A DNA stretch of 64,000 nt, from contig NZ_JAIRAU010000057.1 of assembly GCF_020073745.1 (NCBI RefSeq), positions 124,001 to 188,000 of the forward strand. The letters are read 5' to 3'. The position numbers were made by a program, and so were the translations under genes. The stretch's first letter is position 1, and each line of letters begins with the position of its first letter. Source of the DNA: Nannocystis pusilla (GTDB lineage: Bacteria > Myxococcota_A > Polyangia > Nannocystales > Nannocystaceae). Positions 55,791 through 63,858 of the stretch are shown here, piece by piece. Under the pieces are notes generated by a model. The model made no database searches, was not told where the DNA came from, and was given only the letters and a program-made list of their open reading frames with translations.

Positions 55791-57244
55791 GCGAGAGGAC
55801 CGGGCCGCAGGGGCAGGGTCGGGAGCTGTCTCCGAGAGCAGGTTCGACAGGGCATGTCGAACAGGGCATGTCGGAGAGAACAGGTCTCGAAGGACATTAC
55901 CCTTCGGGCAAGGTCGGCCTGCGCCGCTACCTGTCGGCGCGGATGCTGCCGCTGATCCTGCTGCTGCTGGTGCTGGTGTCGGTCTCGGCGCCGCTGGCCT
56001 ACGCGGCGCTGGCGGCCCGGGGCCTGCGGGCGCAGGCGCGGGCGACGGCGGTGCAGGCGGCCGACGCGGTCGCGCGCGAGGTGCAGGAGCGGCCGGTGCT
56101 GTGGCGCTACGACGCCGGCAAGCTGCTGGCCCACCTGCGCGCCTACGTCGACAACCACGGCGTCGCGCGCATCGAGGTGGCCGACCGCTCGGGCGTGCGG
56201 ATCCCCCTCGACACCGAGGCGATCGCCAGCCCGGCCGCGGCGGCCGGACCGCTCGCCTGGGAGGCCGCGCCGATCGTCCTCAACGACGAGGTCGTCGGCC
56301 ACGCGTGGGCGGCCGTCAGCCTCGCCGAGGCCCGCAACGCCGCGCTCCTGCTGCTGGCCCCGTTCGGCCTGCTCGGGGTCGGCCTCGCCGGCCTCCTCTA
56401 CTTCCTGCCGCTCGGCGCGATCGCCCGCGCCGAGCGACGCATCGAACAGAGCCAGGTCGCCCTCGCCCGCTTCAACCAGACCCTCGAGCAGCAGGTCGCC
56501 GAGCGCTCGTCGCAGCTCGGCGCCGCCTACGAGCAGCTGCGGCAGAAGGAGGGCCGCCTGCGCGAGCTGTCGACCCGCGCCCTGCTGCTCCAGGAGGCCG
56601 AGCGGCGCGTCATCGCCCGCGAGCTGCACGACTCGGCCGGCCAGGCGCTCACCGCGATCCGCATCAACCTCCAGCTCATGGCCCAGCTCGCCGCCGTCGA
56701 GCCCGACAGCAAGGTGGCGAAGATGGCCGCGAAGACGCTGACGATCGCCGACGCGACGCTCGAGGAGATCCGCCGCGCCGTCAGCATGCTGGGCCCGGCG
56801 ATCCTCGACGACGTCGGGCTGCTCGCCGCGGTCGAGCGCCTGTGCGACGACTTCGAGCGCGAGGACCTCGAGATCGCCCGGGAACTCGAGGTCCCCGAGG
56901 GCGGGCTGTCCGCCGCGCTCGAGAGCGTGTGTTACCGGGTGACCCAGGAGGCGCTGACGAACGCCGCTCGCCACGCGGCCGCCAGCGAATTGCGGGTCGT
57001 CCTGAGGGTCGAGCCCGCGCGCATCGTCCTGGAGGTCCACGACAACGGTCGAGGGTTTGTCCCCGGTGAGCGCGGCGAAGGTCGCGGCGGCCGCGGCCTC
57101 GTCGGCATGCGCGAGCGCGTCGAGCTGCTGGGCGGCAGCCTCCGTATCGACACCGCTCCGGGGGCAGGTACGGCTGTCCGCGTCGAGCTGCCGCGGCGGG
57201 CGCTCAGCGACGACGGCGACGATTCTGCCGTCGTCGTCGCGTGA
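55787..57244 (+). CDS. NarL-type membrane histidine kinase
   Basis: A 485-aa kinase. Its GTG start overlaps the previous stop (GTGA). About 45 N-terminal residues encoded by 14-bp repeats precede two membrane helices (MLPLILLLLVLVSVSAPLAY; ALLLLAPFGLLGVGLAGLLY), with a periplasmic sensor of about 110 aa between. A coiled coil follows, then a HisKA_3 box with H281 (ARELHDSAGQALTAIRINLQ) and an HATPase domain (TQEALTNAARHAAASELRVV; NGRGF; GGRGLVGMRERVELLGG). It pairs with the response regulator downstream. Confidence 0.92.
   Translation: MSERTGPQGQGRELSPRAGSTGHVEQGMSERTGLEGHYPSGKVGLRRYLSARMLPLILLLLVLVSVSAPLAYAALAARGLRAQARATAVQAADAVAREVQERPVLWRYDAGKLLAHLRAYVDNHGVARIEVADRSGVRIPLDTEAIASPAAAAGPLAWEAAPIVLNDEVVGHAWAAVSLAEARNAALLLLAPFGLLGVGLAGLLYFLPLGAIARAERRIEQSQVALARFNQTLEQQVAERSSQLGAAYEQLRQKEGRLRELSTRALLLQEAERRVIARELHDSAGQALTAIRINLQLMAQLAAVEPDSKVAKMAAKTLTIADATLEEIRRAVSMLGPAILDDVGLLAAVERLCDDFEREDLEIARELEVPEGGLSAALESVCYRVTQEALTNAARHAAASELRVVLRVEPARIVLEVHDNGRGFVPGERGEGRGGRGLVGMRERVELLGGSLRIDTAPGAGTAVRVELPRRALSDDGDDSAVVVA
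55799..55922. repeat. 14-bp repeat array encoding the histidine kinase N-terminus
   Basis: Seven exact-register units run 55825-55922 (starts 55825, 55839, 55853, 55867, 55881, 55895, 55909), with one or two looser copies before. As 14 is not a multiple of three, successive units are read in rotating frames (GSTGHVEQGM, then SERTGLEGHY). Confidence 0.85.
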
Positions 57245-57256
57245 TACAGTCCGCCG

Positions 57257-57928
57257 GTGAGCACCAAGAAGACCATCCGGGTCGTCCTCGCCGAGGACCA
57301 CACGATCGTCCGCGAGGGCCTGCGCGCGCTGCTCGACGTGCGCGACGACATCGAGGTCGTCGCCGAAGTCGCCGACGGCCGCGCCGCCGTCGAGGCCGTC
57401 GCCGCCCACAAGCCCGACGTCGCGATCATGGACCTCGGCATGCCCGAGCTGAACGGCGTCGACGCGACGCGAGCGATCCGCAAGGACTTCCCCGCCACGC
57501 AGGTGCTCATCCTGTCGATGCACTCCGGCGAGGAGTACGTCCGCCCCGCCATCCGCGCCGGCGCCAGCGGCTACCTGCTCAAGGGCTCGGGCCTGTCCGA
57601 CCTCGTGGCCGCGATCCAGGCCGTCTCGCACGGCGACGCCTTCTTCAGCCCGTCGATCGCCAAGATCGTCCTGCACGACTCGCGGCGCGACGCGCGACCG
57701 GGCGGCCGCGAGCCCCAGCCGGGAGACGCCCTCACGAACCGCGAACGAGAGATCCTCCAACTCGTCGCCGAGGGCCGTTCCAGCCCCGAAATCGCCCGCC
57801 AGCTCAGTCTCAGCGTGAAGACGGTGGAGGGCCATCGCGGCCGGATCATGGCCAAGCTCGACGTCCACCACGTCGCCGGCCTCGTGCGCCACGCGATCCG
57901 CATCGGCCTCGTGTCGCCCGACGCGTGA
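57257..57928 (+). CDS. NarL/FixJ-family response regulator
   Basis: A 223-aa regulator from GTG 57257, 12 bp after the kinase stop. The receiver has D59 (IMDLGMPELNG) and acid pocket LAEDHTIVREGL. The C-terminal LuxR-type HTH is ALTNREREILQLVAEGRSSP with EIARQLSLSVKTVEGHRGRI. It completes the receptor/PstS-like/kinase/regulator unit and probably controls it. Confidence 0.95.
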   Translation: MSTKKTIRVVLAEDHTIVREGLRALLDVRDDIEVVAEVADGRAAVEAVAAHKPDVAIMDLGMPELNGVDATRAIRKDFPATQVLILSMHSGEEYVRPAIRAGASGYLLKGSGLSDLVAAIQAVSHGDAFFSPSIAKIVLHDSRRDARPGGREPQPGDALTNREREILQLVAEGRSSPEIARQLSLSVKTVEGHRGRIMAKLDVHHVAGLVRHAIRIGLVSPDA

Positions 57929-58083
57929 CGCATTCGGGCCGCGGCCAGGCCGCGAGTGAGGTCCATCCATGACGGATTTCGCGCCGGGTGGATCTACCTG
58001 CAGTCAGTTCGCGGGGAACTGCCGTAGAGCACGAGGGAGAGGCGTGGCTACCGTCGCCGGGAACCCACAACGAGAGCTTCTCC

Positions 58084-59385
58084 ATGCGAAATTTAGCGCT
58101 TTGTACCGCTCTTGTGGCCCTCACGGCCTGTCCGGCCGAGGACCCGAGCACCACTGATTCTCCGACCACCGACCAGACCACCAGCGGTCCGGGGACCGAC
58201 GGCACCGACACGACCGCCCCGACGACGGACGAGCCGCCGACCGGCACGACGAGCGAGCCGCCGACCGGCACGACCGAGGAGCCGACGGGGCCCGGCACGA
58301 CCGACACGACCACCGGGGGCGCCTGCGAGGGCATCGACGACATCCCGGGGATCGACGAGTCGGGTTGCACGCCGCTCGCCAGCGACTACCAGCCGCGCGA
58401 GAACAACTCGGCCGACGACGAGTGGCCCGAGTGCGTGTCCGACGTGGGCCCGTACACCCTCGTCGACAACCCGCCGAGCACGGTCGCCCGCGTCGTCGCC
58501 TACGAGAACATCGCCGACCTGCTGTGGCGCAAGGCCGACCCGACCCCCGAGGACTTCACCGCGGCGCGCAACGAGTACGTCCTCCCCGAGGGCCTCGAGT
58601 CGCGCCTGGTCCGCCGCGAGGACCTGCATTACGACCCGATCCCCATGGCCGAATGGGACCCGCAGGTCGAGGCCGACAAGCAGTGCACCGTCGTGGCGCT
58701 GGCCGACAAGTACCCCGAGCGCTGCGTCGGACCGGCGCTGCTGAAGCCGCTCGTCGACGAGGCGTTCGCCGCCGGACAGGCCGGCGACGGCGACCCCAAC
58801 ATCCACGCCGCGCGGATCCACGGCGGCCTGCTCTGGTTCCTGTACCTCTCCGTGTACAAGGAGGCCAACACCTGCGCCACGGTCGCGCCCAAGGACTGCG
58901 ACTCCGCGTGGGCCTACTACACCGGCGGTGAGCCGATCGACTCCGGCATCGGCATGGCCGCCGAGGTCACCGCGATCAGCAGCAACGCCAACGACCGGAT
59001 CCACGACGGCATCATGGCCGTGCGCTGCTGGCGTGACATCGCCCAGGACATGGGCATGTACCCGCTGCTCGACGCGCTGCCGGGCCCGCAGCAGGACCTG
59101 TTCGAGCAGGGCTGGGAGCAGCTCGACCAGAGCCTCCACCGCGGCTACGCCGTGATCGTCCGCGACCACATGCAGCAGTACGTCGACGCCGCCTGCAGCA
59201 GCGCCGAGACCAACGTCCTCTGGGCCTTCCTGCAGGTCGCCGGCCCCGTGCTCGACCGCGAGGCCGGGGAGCGCGACGCCGCCAACGCCGCCGTCCTCGC
59301 CGACCTCTGGGCCGCCGACGCCCCGTCGCCGCAAGACGTCACCGCCGGCATCGCCGCCCTCGACGCGATCTTCCCCTGCCCGTAA
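58084..59385 (+). CDS. Lipoprotein with Thr-rich linker, unknown function
   Basis: A 433-aa lipoprotein (LVALTACP lipobox) followed by a Thr/Asp/Pro linker that contains a 24-bp tandem duplication (EPPTGTTS at 58231 and 58255). The globular part of about 340 aa is helical and aromatic (GGLLWFLYLSVYKEANTC; NDRIHDGIMAVRCWRDIAQD) with several Cys. No known domain. Similar linker/globular lipoproteins are a hallmark of this bacterial group. A terminator follows the stop. Confidence 0.8.
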   Translation: MRNLALCTALVALTACPAEDPSTTDSPTTDQTTSGPGTDGTDTTAPTTDEPPTGTTSEPPTGTTEEPTGPGTTDTTTGGACEGIDDIPGIDESGCTPLASDYQPRENNSADDEWPECVSDVGPYTLVDNPPSTVARVVAYENIADLLWRKADPTPEDFTAARNEYVLPEGLESRLVRREDLHYDPIPMAEWDPQVEADKQCTVVALADKYPERCVGPALLKPLVDEAFAAGQAGDGDPNIHAARIHGGLLWFLYLSVYKEANTCATVAPKDCDSAWAYYTGGEPIDSGIGMAAEVTAISSNANDRIHDGIMAVRCWRDIAQDMGMYPLLDALPGPQQDLFEQGWEQLDQSLHRGYAVIVRDHMQQYVDAACSSAETNVLWAFLQVAGPVLDREAGERDAANAAVLADLWAADAPSPQDVTAGIAALDAIFPCP

Positions 59386-59388
59386 GCA

Positions 59389-59430
59389 CCTGCCCGCAGG
59401 GGCATGAACAAAGAGACAGAGGCCGGGCGC
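59389..59430. repeat. 14-bp repeat units leading into a terminator stem
   Basis: Units CCTGCCCGCAGGGG (59389), CATGAACAAAGAGA (59403) and CAGAGGCCGGGCGC (59417). The last unit is the left arm of the terminator hairpin. Confidence 0.65.
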
Positions 59431-59450
59431 CGCGCGCGCCCGGCCTCTCT
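59418..59450 (+). terminator. GC-rich terminator hairpin after the lipoprotein gene
   Basis: A 13-bp perfect stem (AGAGGCCGGGCGC, arm at 59436-59448) with a 5-nt loop, followed by CTTCGTC; T-run weak. Confidence 0.7.
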
Positions 59451-59480
59451 TCGTCGGAGCCATCGGTCGCCTCCGACTCA

Positions 59481-59536
59481 TATGTGCAAATCGACATGAT
59501 CTTACAGACATGTCCATTGGCACACGTAAAAAATGG
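59481..59536. repeat. 14-bp repeat units between two terminators
   Basis: Units at 59481 (TATGTGCAAATCGA), 59495, 59509 (CATGTCCATTGGCA) and a diverged unit at 59523, AT-richer than the surroundings. Confidence 0.7.
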
Positions 59537-59558
59537 GGCCGATCGCTCGGCCCCATTT
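59527..59558 (-). terminator. Terminator of tRNA-Val
   Basis: A perfect 12-bp stem (AAATGGGGCCGA with its complement) with loop TCGC. On the minus strand it is followed by TTTTTTAC. It lies 6 bp after the tRNA-Val 3' end. Confidence 0.9.
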
Positions 59559-59564
59559 CATGAG

Positions 59565-59636
59565 TAGGCGGAACAGGGTTCGAACCTGCGACCCGCGCCT
59601 TGTAAGGGCGCCGCTCTACCGCTGAGCTATCCGCCT
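59565..59636 (-). tRNA. tRNA-Val(TAC)
   Basis: A 72-nt class I tRNA with acceptor AGGCGGA/TCCGCCT, D-arm AGCTCAGCGGTAGAGC, anticodon loop CTTACAA (anticodon TAC) closed by GCGCC/GGCGC and T-arm CAGGTTCGAACCCTG. Discriminator A; CCA not encoded. It reads GUA/GUG codons. Confidence 0.95.
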
Positions 59637-59649
59637 GGGCGACGGGAAG

Positions 59650-60177
59650 CTAGCACAGGGGGGCGGTGCCGTGCGCGAGGATCGTGCGGCTCTCTTCGGG
59701 GAGGGCGGCGAGCAGCTCGGCCGTCGTGGCGCCGCCGTCCGGGCGCAGGTCGGGGCGCAGCGCGGCCAGCGGGGCCAGCACGAAGTCGCGGCGGGACAGC
59801 TCGGGGTGGGGCAGTACGAGGCGTTCGCCGGCGACCCGCAGCGGGCGGCCGTCCGTCGTCATGACCAGCAGGTCGAGGTCGAGGGTGCGCGCCTCCCAGC
59901 GCTCGCGCCGGGTCCGCCCGTGCCGCGTCTCGAGCGCGAGCAGCTCCGCGAGCAACGCCTCGGGCGCGAGGCGCGTGCGCAGCTCGACGACCGCGTTGAG
60001 GAACGGGTGCAGCGACGGCCCCAGCGGTCGGGTCTCGAACACCGGCGAGCAGCGCAGCAGCTCCGTCTGCGGGGCAGCCCCGGCGCGCAGCTCCTCCGCC
60101 GCCGCTCGCAGCGTCGCCGCGCGGTCGCCGAGGTTGCTGCCGAGGCCGACGTAGGCCAGCGCGAGCGGCGTCGTCAT
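59650..60177 (-). CDS. folK: 2-amino-4-hydroxy-6-hydroxymethyldihydropteridine pyrophosphokinase
   Basis: A 175-aa folate-pathway kinase that transfers pyrophosphate from ATP to hydroxymethyl-dihydropterin. Conserved blocks are YVGLGSNLGDR, SPVFETRPLG, RWEARTLDLDLLVM and LPHPELSRRDFVLAPL. Length is usual. Its ATG overlaps the stop of the preceding lipoprotein gene (ATGA). Confidence 0.95.
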   Translation of the reverse strand: MTTPLALAYVGLGSNLGDRAATLRAAAEELRAGAAPQTELLRCSPVFETRPLGPSLHPFLNAVVELRTRLAPEALLAELLALETRHGRTRRERWEARTLDLDLLVMTTDGRPLRVAGERLVLPHPELSRRDFVLAPLAALRPDLRPDGGATTAELLAALPEESRTILAHGTAPLC

Positions 60178-60995
60178 TGCGGCCCCGACTGTACCCTGCC
60201 GGTGTGCGGCGCGGCGCTCGTGTCGGCATACGGGGCCACCAGCGTGATCGGCAGCGCCCCCGCGAACCCGACCCGCAGCGTCGCTGCCAGCGCGCGCGGT
60301 GACGGATCTGTCTCCGGGGACATCTCACTCTCGGCCGGCAGCACGAAGCGGACGCGGCCCTCGCCGTCGCTGGTGCCGGCGAGCGTCTGCTCGCCGAGGG
60401 CCAGCTCGACCGCGCGACCGCTCGCGGGCCCCTCCGGCGGCTCGCACGGCTGCACAGGGCCCTCGCGCAGCGCGACCGTGTCGCTGACGACCACCCGGTC
60501 GCGCGCGCGCACGCTGTCGACGATCCCCGCGGTCAACAGCCCCAGGCCCACGGCCGTGAACACCCCGCCGACGCGGCGGCCGGTCTTCGGGTCGCGGATG
60601 TACTGCATGCGAGCCGCGTCGTAGCTCGCCTCGGCCGCGAACAGCTCCGGCCGCGCGAACGCCAGCGCCGACACCCCGAGCGCCACCGCGGCCAGGCCGT
60701 ATTCGAAGTAGATCATGGCGTCGGGCTTGCGCACGATCCGCTCCTCCTGGCGCGCGGCCAAATGGGCGACCTTCTGGCACGACCGGTGCTCGCGCAGGTC
60801 GACCGTCAGCTCGCGCCCGCGCTGCGACCAGCGGGCCTCGACCGCCACGGCGACGACCCGCGTCTCCTCGACCAGCGGCCGCGCGTCGGGGCGGACGATC
60901 GTGCGGATCTCCGACTCGGAGGTGATCTGCGAGCAGGCCGCGGCGAGCGCCGCGACGAGGCCCAGAGCCGCCGGGATGGGTCGGACCTCGCGCAC
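60174..60995 (-). CDS. Lipoprotein of unknown function with two membrane segments
   Basis: A 273-aa protein with a lipobox (GLVAALAAACS), a beta-like domain of about 65 residues, a hydrophobic segment (YGLAAVALGVSALAFA) and a second one (GVFTAVGLGLLTAGIVDSV). A beta-rich C-terminal domain (LALGEQTLAGTSDGEGRVRF) and a Ser/Pro tail follow. The repeat pair at 60307-60334 lies in an acid loop. It is translationally coupled to folK. No family recognised. Confidence 0.75.
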   Translation of the reverse strand: MREVRPIPAALGLVAALAAACSQITSESEIRTIVRPDARPLVEETRVVAVAVEARWSQRGRELTVDLREHRSCQKVAHLAARQEERIVRKPDAMIYFEYGLAAVALGVSALAFARPELFAAEASYDAARMQYIRDPKTGRRVGGVFTAVGLGLLTAGIVDSVRARDRVVVSDTVALREGPVQPCEPPEGPASGRAVELALGEQTLAGTSDGEGRVRFVLPAESEMSPETDPSPRALAATLRVGFAGALPITLVAPYADTSAAPHTGRVQSGPQ

Positions 60996-61006
60996 GGCTC
61001 ACCTGG

Positions 61007-61327
61007 TCAAAGGGACACCTCGGTCCCGAGCTTGGCGCCGACCACCCGGGCGACGGTCGCCATCAGTTCCTCGTCGGTCTTGCGGGCGATCCAGCGGCCC
61101 TGCTCGGCCGCGAAGTCGAAGTGCCAGGCGGTGGTGCCGGCGGCCATCCAGATCTGCCCGGCGGCGCTGTGGGCGTTGATCACGAAGCGGGCCCCGTCCT
61201 TGAACGCGAGCGTGAGCACGTCGCCCGCGAGCTGGACGTCGAGCTCCTCGAGCTCGAGCGCGCCGAGGCGGGCGTCGATGTGCTCGAGCGCCTTCGCGGA
61301 CAGCTTGAAGAAGTCCTTCTGCTCCAT
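61007..61327 (-). CDS. cyaY: Frataxin-family iron-sulfur assembly protein
   Basis: A 106-aa protein matching the CyaY/frataxin fold: acidic helix 1 (FFKLSAKALEHIDARLGALE), then the strand core (DVQLAGDVLTLAF, DGARFVINAHSAAGQIWMAA) with the conserved Gln-Ile-Trp, and the final WHFDFAAEQGRWI. It regulates iron-sulfur cluster synthesis with IscS/IscU. The stop lies in a 14-bp repeat unit (pair at 61002/61016). Confidence 0.9.
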   Translation of the reverse strand: MEQKDFFKLSAKALEHIDARLGALELEELDVQLAGDVLTLAFKDGARFVINAHSAAGQIWMAAGTTAWHFDFAAEQGRWIARKTDEELMATVARVVGAKLGTEVSL

Positions 61328-61362
61328 GGTCCGGGGAGGGTTACGCGATCGCGCAGAATCGG

Positions 61363-61704
61363 TCAATTCGCCGGTGCGGGGGCCGCCGGGGGCGATTTGG
61401 ACTCCTCCGCACCGGCCGCCTTCGCGGGCGCTTCGGCCTCGCCGGGCGGCCCGCGGCGGTCGGGGTCGAGGCCCATCTGGCGCGCCTGGTCCTCGGAGAT
61501 CTCGACGACCTCGACCGACTTGCCGTCGGGCAGGGTGAACGTGTGCTTGCGCCCATCGAGCGCCGGGGCGGCGCTCTGTTCGGCCTGCTCGGCCTGCTCG
61601 GCCTGCTCGGCCCTGTACCGCTGGCACGCCATGTAGCCGAAGTAGGCGAGCAGCGGGCCGTAGATGCAGATCCGGATCAGGACGGGTTTGGAGGGCAGTC
61701 GCAT
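61363..61704 (-). CDS. Small single-pass membrane protein with AEQ repeats
   Basis: A 113-aa protein: a transmembrane segment (RICIYGPLLAYFGYMACQRY) followed by four Ala-Glu-Gln repeats from a 9-bp microsatellite, a short domain (GRKHTFTLPDGKSVEVVEIS) and an Ala/Pro/Lys tail. It is likely anchored with the soluble part outside. Function unknown; the repeats suggest fast length change. Confidence 0.65.
   Translation of the reverse strand: MRLPSKPVLIRICIYGPLLAYFGYMACQRYRAEQAEQAEQAEQSAAPALDGRKHTFTLPDGKSVEVVEISEDQARQMGLDPDRRGPPGEAEAPAKAAGAEESKSPPAAPAPAN
61576..61611. repeat. 9-bp microsatellite (AEQ codons)
   Basis: Four copies of CTGCTCGGC (the first with one change) in the membrane protein gene; read on the minus strand they encode (AEQ)n. 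Confidence 0.8.
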
Positions 61705-61714
61705 GGCGGATGTC

Positions 61715-62485
61715 TCAAGAGTCAGACGAGATGAACTCGAGCTCGCGCCAGGTCGCAATGCGGGCGCGGCTGTCGGCGTGGATGCGGGAGGCGCCGCTCT
61801 TGGCCTCGAGCGGGGTGATCGCCACGCGCGAGAGCCGGAGCGTGGCGTCGCAGTTCTCGGGCCGGACGAGCCCGGCCTTGAGCTGGTCGGGGGCGACCTG
61901 CGCCGTGCCCTCGTCGGGCAGCTCGAGCACGATCGACGCGGCGAGGCAGGCCTTGCCGTCGATCGCGTCGTCGATGCGCGCGATGATGGTCGAGCCGGGC
62001 CGCGCAGGCTCCCAGGCGACGTCCCAGGCGGCCCCGCGCGCCAGCTTCTCGCCCGCCTTCGGCGCCGTGATCGCGAACGCCGGCGCCTCGGCCTTGACGA
62101 GGTAGGTGACGTCGACGTCGTCGTCGCGCAGCCGCAGCTCATGCTCCACGTCGGTGCCGTCGACGGCGTCGTCGGCGGCGTCGACCTTGTAGACATACGA
62201 GCCGCTGGGCTTGCGCACGCGCGTGGCGGCGACGCCGTCGACGGCGATCGAGGCGCCCTTGCACAGGGGGAGCGACAGCCCGGCGTCGTCGCCGACGCGC
62301 ATCACCTCGAGCTCCGTGCGCGCCCGCTCGCCGTTGTGGTCGATGTACGCGGTGACGAGCAGGTCGGGCTCGCTGAGCGCGGCGCACGAGCCGGAGTCCT
62401 CGCAGCCCGGCAGCCACGCGCACGCCGCCAGCGTCAGGCCCGCCAGGCGAACGGGTGACACGCGGCGTGGCGACGGGCCGACCAT
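61715..62485 (-). CDS. Lipoprotein of unknown function
   Basis: A 256-aa lipoprotein (ACAWLPGC lipobox) with a beta-rich body (LLVTAYIDHNGERARTELEV; YVYKVDAADDAVDGTDVEHE; RPGSTIIARIDDAIDGKACL). Two to three Cys may form disulfides. Possibly an Ig-like surface protein, but no motif proves it. It lies 10 bp before the AEQ-repeat membrane protein gene on the same strand. Confidence 0.72.
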   Translation of the reverse strand: MVGPSPRRVSPVRLAGLTLAACAWLPGCEDSGSCAALSEPDLLVTAYIDHNGERARTELEVMRVGDDAGLSLPLCKGASIAVDGVAATRVRKPSGSYVYKVDAADDAVDGTDVEHELRLRDDDVDVTYLVKAEAPAFAITAPKAGEKLARGAAWDVAWEPARPGSTIIARIDDAIDGKACLAASIVLELPDEGTAQVAPDQLKAGLVRPENCDATLRLSRVAITPLEAKSGASRIHADSRARIATWRELEFISSDS

Positions 62486-62562
62486 CTTCGGCAGGATAGC
62501 AAAAAACCGCCGCCCCGTTGAGGAGGGCGCAAACGGCCGACCGGACCGCGCCGGCGCGCGGA

Positions 62563-63003
62563 TCAGCCGCCGAGGTGGGGCTTCACGACGACCATGATCA
62601 CGATGAGGAACAGCGGCACGAGCGGCGCCTCGTTGAGCAGCCGACATTGCCGCGAGGTCAGGTTGTAGCGCCCGGCCGCGAGGTCGCGCCGGACCTTGCC
62701 GCAGTACAAGTGATAGCCGATGAGGAGCACGAGCCCGAGCAGCTTGGCGTGGAACCACCCCTGGGCCATGTAGAAGTCGGGCATCTGCACGAACAGCGCG
62801 ACGCCGAAGGCGGCCGTGAAGAGCATCGCCGGCCAGCAGATCCCGCGGTACAGCCGCCGCTCCATGGTCTCGAGCAGCTGCGTGATCTCGGGCTTGTCGC
62901 GGTTCTCGACGTGATACACGTAGAGGCGAAAGATGTAGAAGAGCCCGGCGAACCACGCGACGAAGCCGATGATGTGGAAGGCCTTGAGCCAGGTGTAGAG
63001 CAC
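62563..63003 (-). CDS. hemJ: Protoporphyrinogen IX oxidase, HemJ type
   Basis: A 146-aa membrane protein from GTG 63003 (reading VLYTWLKAFHIIGFVAWFAG). Four helices carry the conserved His/Arg of HemJ: FHIIGFVAWFAGLFYIFRLY, RRLYRGICWPAMLFTAAF and GWFHAKLLGLVLLIGYH. It oxidises protoporphyrinogen IX. With HemF in the same window this supports an aerobic heme pathway. CopD-like proteins share the fold, but the length and motifs favour HemJ. Confidence 0.9.
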   Translation of the reverse strand: MLYTWLKAFHIIGFVAWFAGLFYIFRLYVYHVENRDKPEITQLLETMERRLYRGICWPAMLFTAAFGVALFVQMPDFYMAQGWFHAKLLGLVLLIGYHLYCGKVRRDLAAGRYNLTSRQCRLLNEAPLVPLFLIVIMVVVKPHLGG

Positions 63004-63029
63004 GGCTGAAGTGTAACTCCGGGGCGAGC

Positions 63030-63818
63030 TCAGGTGCCCGGCGTGTGGCCGAACATGTGGATGTGGAGCCGCTCGCCGAGGCGAAACCCGCGCTCGATGC
63101 AGACCGGCATCAGCGCCCGGTAGGCCGCCCGCAGGCCGTCGCTGTCGGTGCACTCGGGCATCAGCAACACGCGGCTCCGCTGGTCGTCGGACACCGTCAG
63201 CTCGCGCAGCAGCGCCTCGACCTCGGCGACGTCGGCGGCGACGGCGTCGGCGCGGACGACGAACTTGAGCTGCCACGGGAAGCTCGCCATGAGCCGCGCG
63301 AGCGCCGGGAGGTTGAGCCGCACGCGCTCGTGCCGCTCGGCCTGCGCCGGGTCGCGGGCCCACGGGGTGCTGTGGGCGAGCTTCGGGCTCAGCGACACGA
63401 GGTCGCACTCGAGCCCGTCGAGCCACACGGTGCCGGCGGTCTCGACGGTGATGTGGTGACCGGCGGCGCGCAGCTGTCGACTGAGCGCCGCGACCCCGGC
63501 GAACAGGAGCGGCTCGCCGCCGGTGAGGACGACGTGGCGCGGGCCGGCGGCGCAAAAATCGACGAGTTCGGCCAGCTCGGTGCGCCGACCCGAGGGCGCC
63601 CACGAGGTCCCCGACGAGTCGCACCAGGCGCAGCGGAGGTTGCAGCCGGACACGCGGACGAACGAGCTCGGGACGCCGACGAGCGTGCCCTCACCTTGCA
63701 GCGAGACGAAGCGCTCGTGGATCGGCAGCGAGGTCGGGAGCGCAGACGCGGCCAGGTTCGGGCCGCGGGCGGACGGGTCGAGGGCGACGGTCATGCGCGC
63801 GGCGTCGCTGTAGCGCAC
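63030..63818 (-). CDS. queE: 7-carboxy-7-deazaguanine synthase
   Basis: A 262-aa radical SAM enzyme of the queuosine/7-deazaguanine pathway that forms CDG from carboxytetrahydropterin. The cluster motif is GCNLRCAWCD (C-x3-C-x2-C) after ERFVSLQGEGTLVGVPSSFV. GGEPL and the C-terminal KFVVRADAV segment fit QueE. ATG 63818 or 63794 (MTVALDP) could be the start. It is divergent from asnS. Confidence 0.92.
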   Translation of the reverse strand: MRYSDAARMTVALDPSARGPNLAASALPTSLPIHERFVSLQGEGTLVGVPSSFVRVSGCNLRCAWCDSSGTSWAPSGRRTELAELVDFCAAGPRHVVLTGGEPLLFAGVAALSRQLRAAGHHITVETAGTVWLDGLECDLVSLSPKLAHSTPWARDPAQAERHERVRLNLPALARLMASFPWQLKFVVRADAVAADVAEVEALLRELTVSDDQRSRVLLMPECTDSDGLRAAYRALMPVCIERGFRLGERLHIHMFGHTPGT

Positions 63819-63858
63819 TTGCGAACCTCGGGCCAGGGGGTGCTACCATCCGGCCCCC

